5,272 nucleotides of DNA from Atopobium sp. (GTDB taxonomy: Bacteria; Actinomycetota; Coriobacteriia; Coriobacteriales; Atopobiaceae): positions 1-5,272 of the forward strand of contig JAHACE010000036.1 in NCBI GenBank assembly GCA_018376005.1, in the 5' to 3' direction. Below, piece after piece: positions 4,870-5,272 of the stretch (positions are counted from its first letter, which is position 1; each line of letters begins with the position of its first letter). The translations under genes and the position numbers were made by a program. Below the pieces are notes generated by a model. That model was not told where the DNA came from. It worked only from the letters and a program-made list of their open reading frames with translations, and ran no database searches.

Positions 4870-5272
4870 TTAAGTTCTTTCCTTAATTTGTGCATAAGAC
4901 GCTTTACTTTCGGCACTTGTCAAATCAAGCTCATCAAGCTTAATTTTAACATCTATATGCTTGTCGACATCGAGTTTGGACAAAAGTGCTACCGTCTCAA
5001 CGTGCTTGGTATGAGGGAACATGTCCACAGGAGTCACGCGCTCAATGGCAAACCCGCTGTCGAGAAGAACCTTGAGATCTCTGGCTTGTGTCACAACGTT
5101 GCAGCTCACGTATACGATTTTCTTCTGAGCTAGCTGAGCTGTTGCCTTAAGGAAGGTGGGCGTTGAACCTGCACGAGGCGGGTCAAGAATAATAACGTCA
5201 AAGTTCTGACCTTCTTTTGCTAAAGCTTGCATGTAGCGAGTGGCATCGTCGCAGATAAACTCAGCATCAAGT
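4870..5272 (-). CDS. rlmD: 23S rRNA uracil-5-methyltransferase, RlmD/RumA type (C-terminal part; runs off right edge)
   Basis: The last 133 residues of a TrmA/RlmD-family enzyme, which transfers a methyl group from SAM to C5 of a uridine in RNA (U1939 of 23S rRNA for RlmD in E. coli). Visible motifs, numbered from the window edge: FDVIILDPPRAG (24-35), IVYVSCNVVTQARDL (52-66) with catalytic Cys57, and PVDMFPHTKHVETVALLSK (81-99) with general base Glu92. The usual proline after SCN is valine here. Beyond the catalytic domain is an extension containing LDELDLTSAESKASYAQIKE, as in many Gram-positive RumA proteins. In those, as I recall, the extension runs on for several dozen residues more; here it stops at ERT. 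Frame and composition (53% GC in 4981-5040) suggest the resident copy. Its end coincides with the start of AT-rich DNA. RlmD, RlmCD and TrmFO-independent relatives cannot be separated from this portion. Confidence 0.85.
   Translation of the reverse strand, partial: LDAEFICDDATRYMQALAKEGQNFDVIILDPPRAGSTPTFLKATAQLAQKKIVYVSCNVVTQARDLKVLLDSGFAIERVTPVDMFPHTKHVETVALLSKLDVDKHIDVKIKLDELDLTSAESKASYAQIKERT

Noticed and set aside
4869..4916. Earlier ltrA starts (ATG 4895, GTG 4916)
   Set aside because: They lie inside the methyltransferase frame, lack good ribosome sites and add a charged segment not typical of LtrA.

Overview
The window is 5272 bases of chromosomal or island-type DNA from a Gram-positive bacterium. 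The genes have strong Shine-Dalgarno sites and the base composition is mixed: 60-base samples range from about 62% GC inside the first protease gene to about 28% GC inside the ltrA-like gene. The families present (CPBP membrane protease, ATC-hydrolase family, DinJ-YafQ, LtrA, RlmD-type methyltransferase) suit a human-associated Firmicute (Lachnospiraceae or Streptococcus-like) or a low-GC Coriobacterium of the Atopobium/Lancefieldella type. The host cannot be fixed from the sequence alone.

Layout from left to right. Positions 1-69 hold the first 23 codons of a small membrane protein on the minus strand, whose ribosome binding site is buried in a perfect 12-bp inverted repeat. Positions 164-1153 (minus) encode a CPBP-family intramembrane metalloprotease with its catalytic motifs intact. 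Positions 1240-1848 (minus) encode an ATC-hydrolase-family enzyme. Positions 1916-2065 (minus) read as a broken piece of a nucleoside-phosphorylase-like gene, not a complete gene. Positions 2115-2680 (plus) hold a complete DinJ-YafQ type II toxin-antitoxin operon with its own promoter. The toxin gene converges on, and overlaps by 25 bases, an alpha/beta hydrolase gene on the minus strand (2656-3417).

The right-hand third (3447-5272, all minus strand) is the most unusual part. An RlmD/RumA-type 23S rRNA uracil-5-methyltransferase gene enters from the right edge and stops at 4870. One base later a very AT-rich ltrA-like membrane protein gene starts (4868-3723). Directly behind its stop, in the same frame, comes a second, diverged C-terminal piece of an RlmD-type methyltransferase (3719-3447) that lacks its N-terminal part. 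Two methyltransferase C-termini on either side of a foreign-looking cargo gene suggest a recombination or integration scar at rlmD (rumA), a known integration target in Gram-positive bacteria.

Taken together, the genes look like accessory DNA assembled in pieces: a toxin-antitoxin module, gene remnants, a cargo gene of unlike composition, and standalone enzymes. They do not form one pathway. No CRISPR array, tRNA, rRNA, transposase or integrase was seen. I do not claim a new multi-gene system; the best candidates for new biology are the anti-Shine-Dalgarno hairpin at 74-112 and the ltrA/rlmD mosaic.
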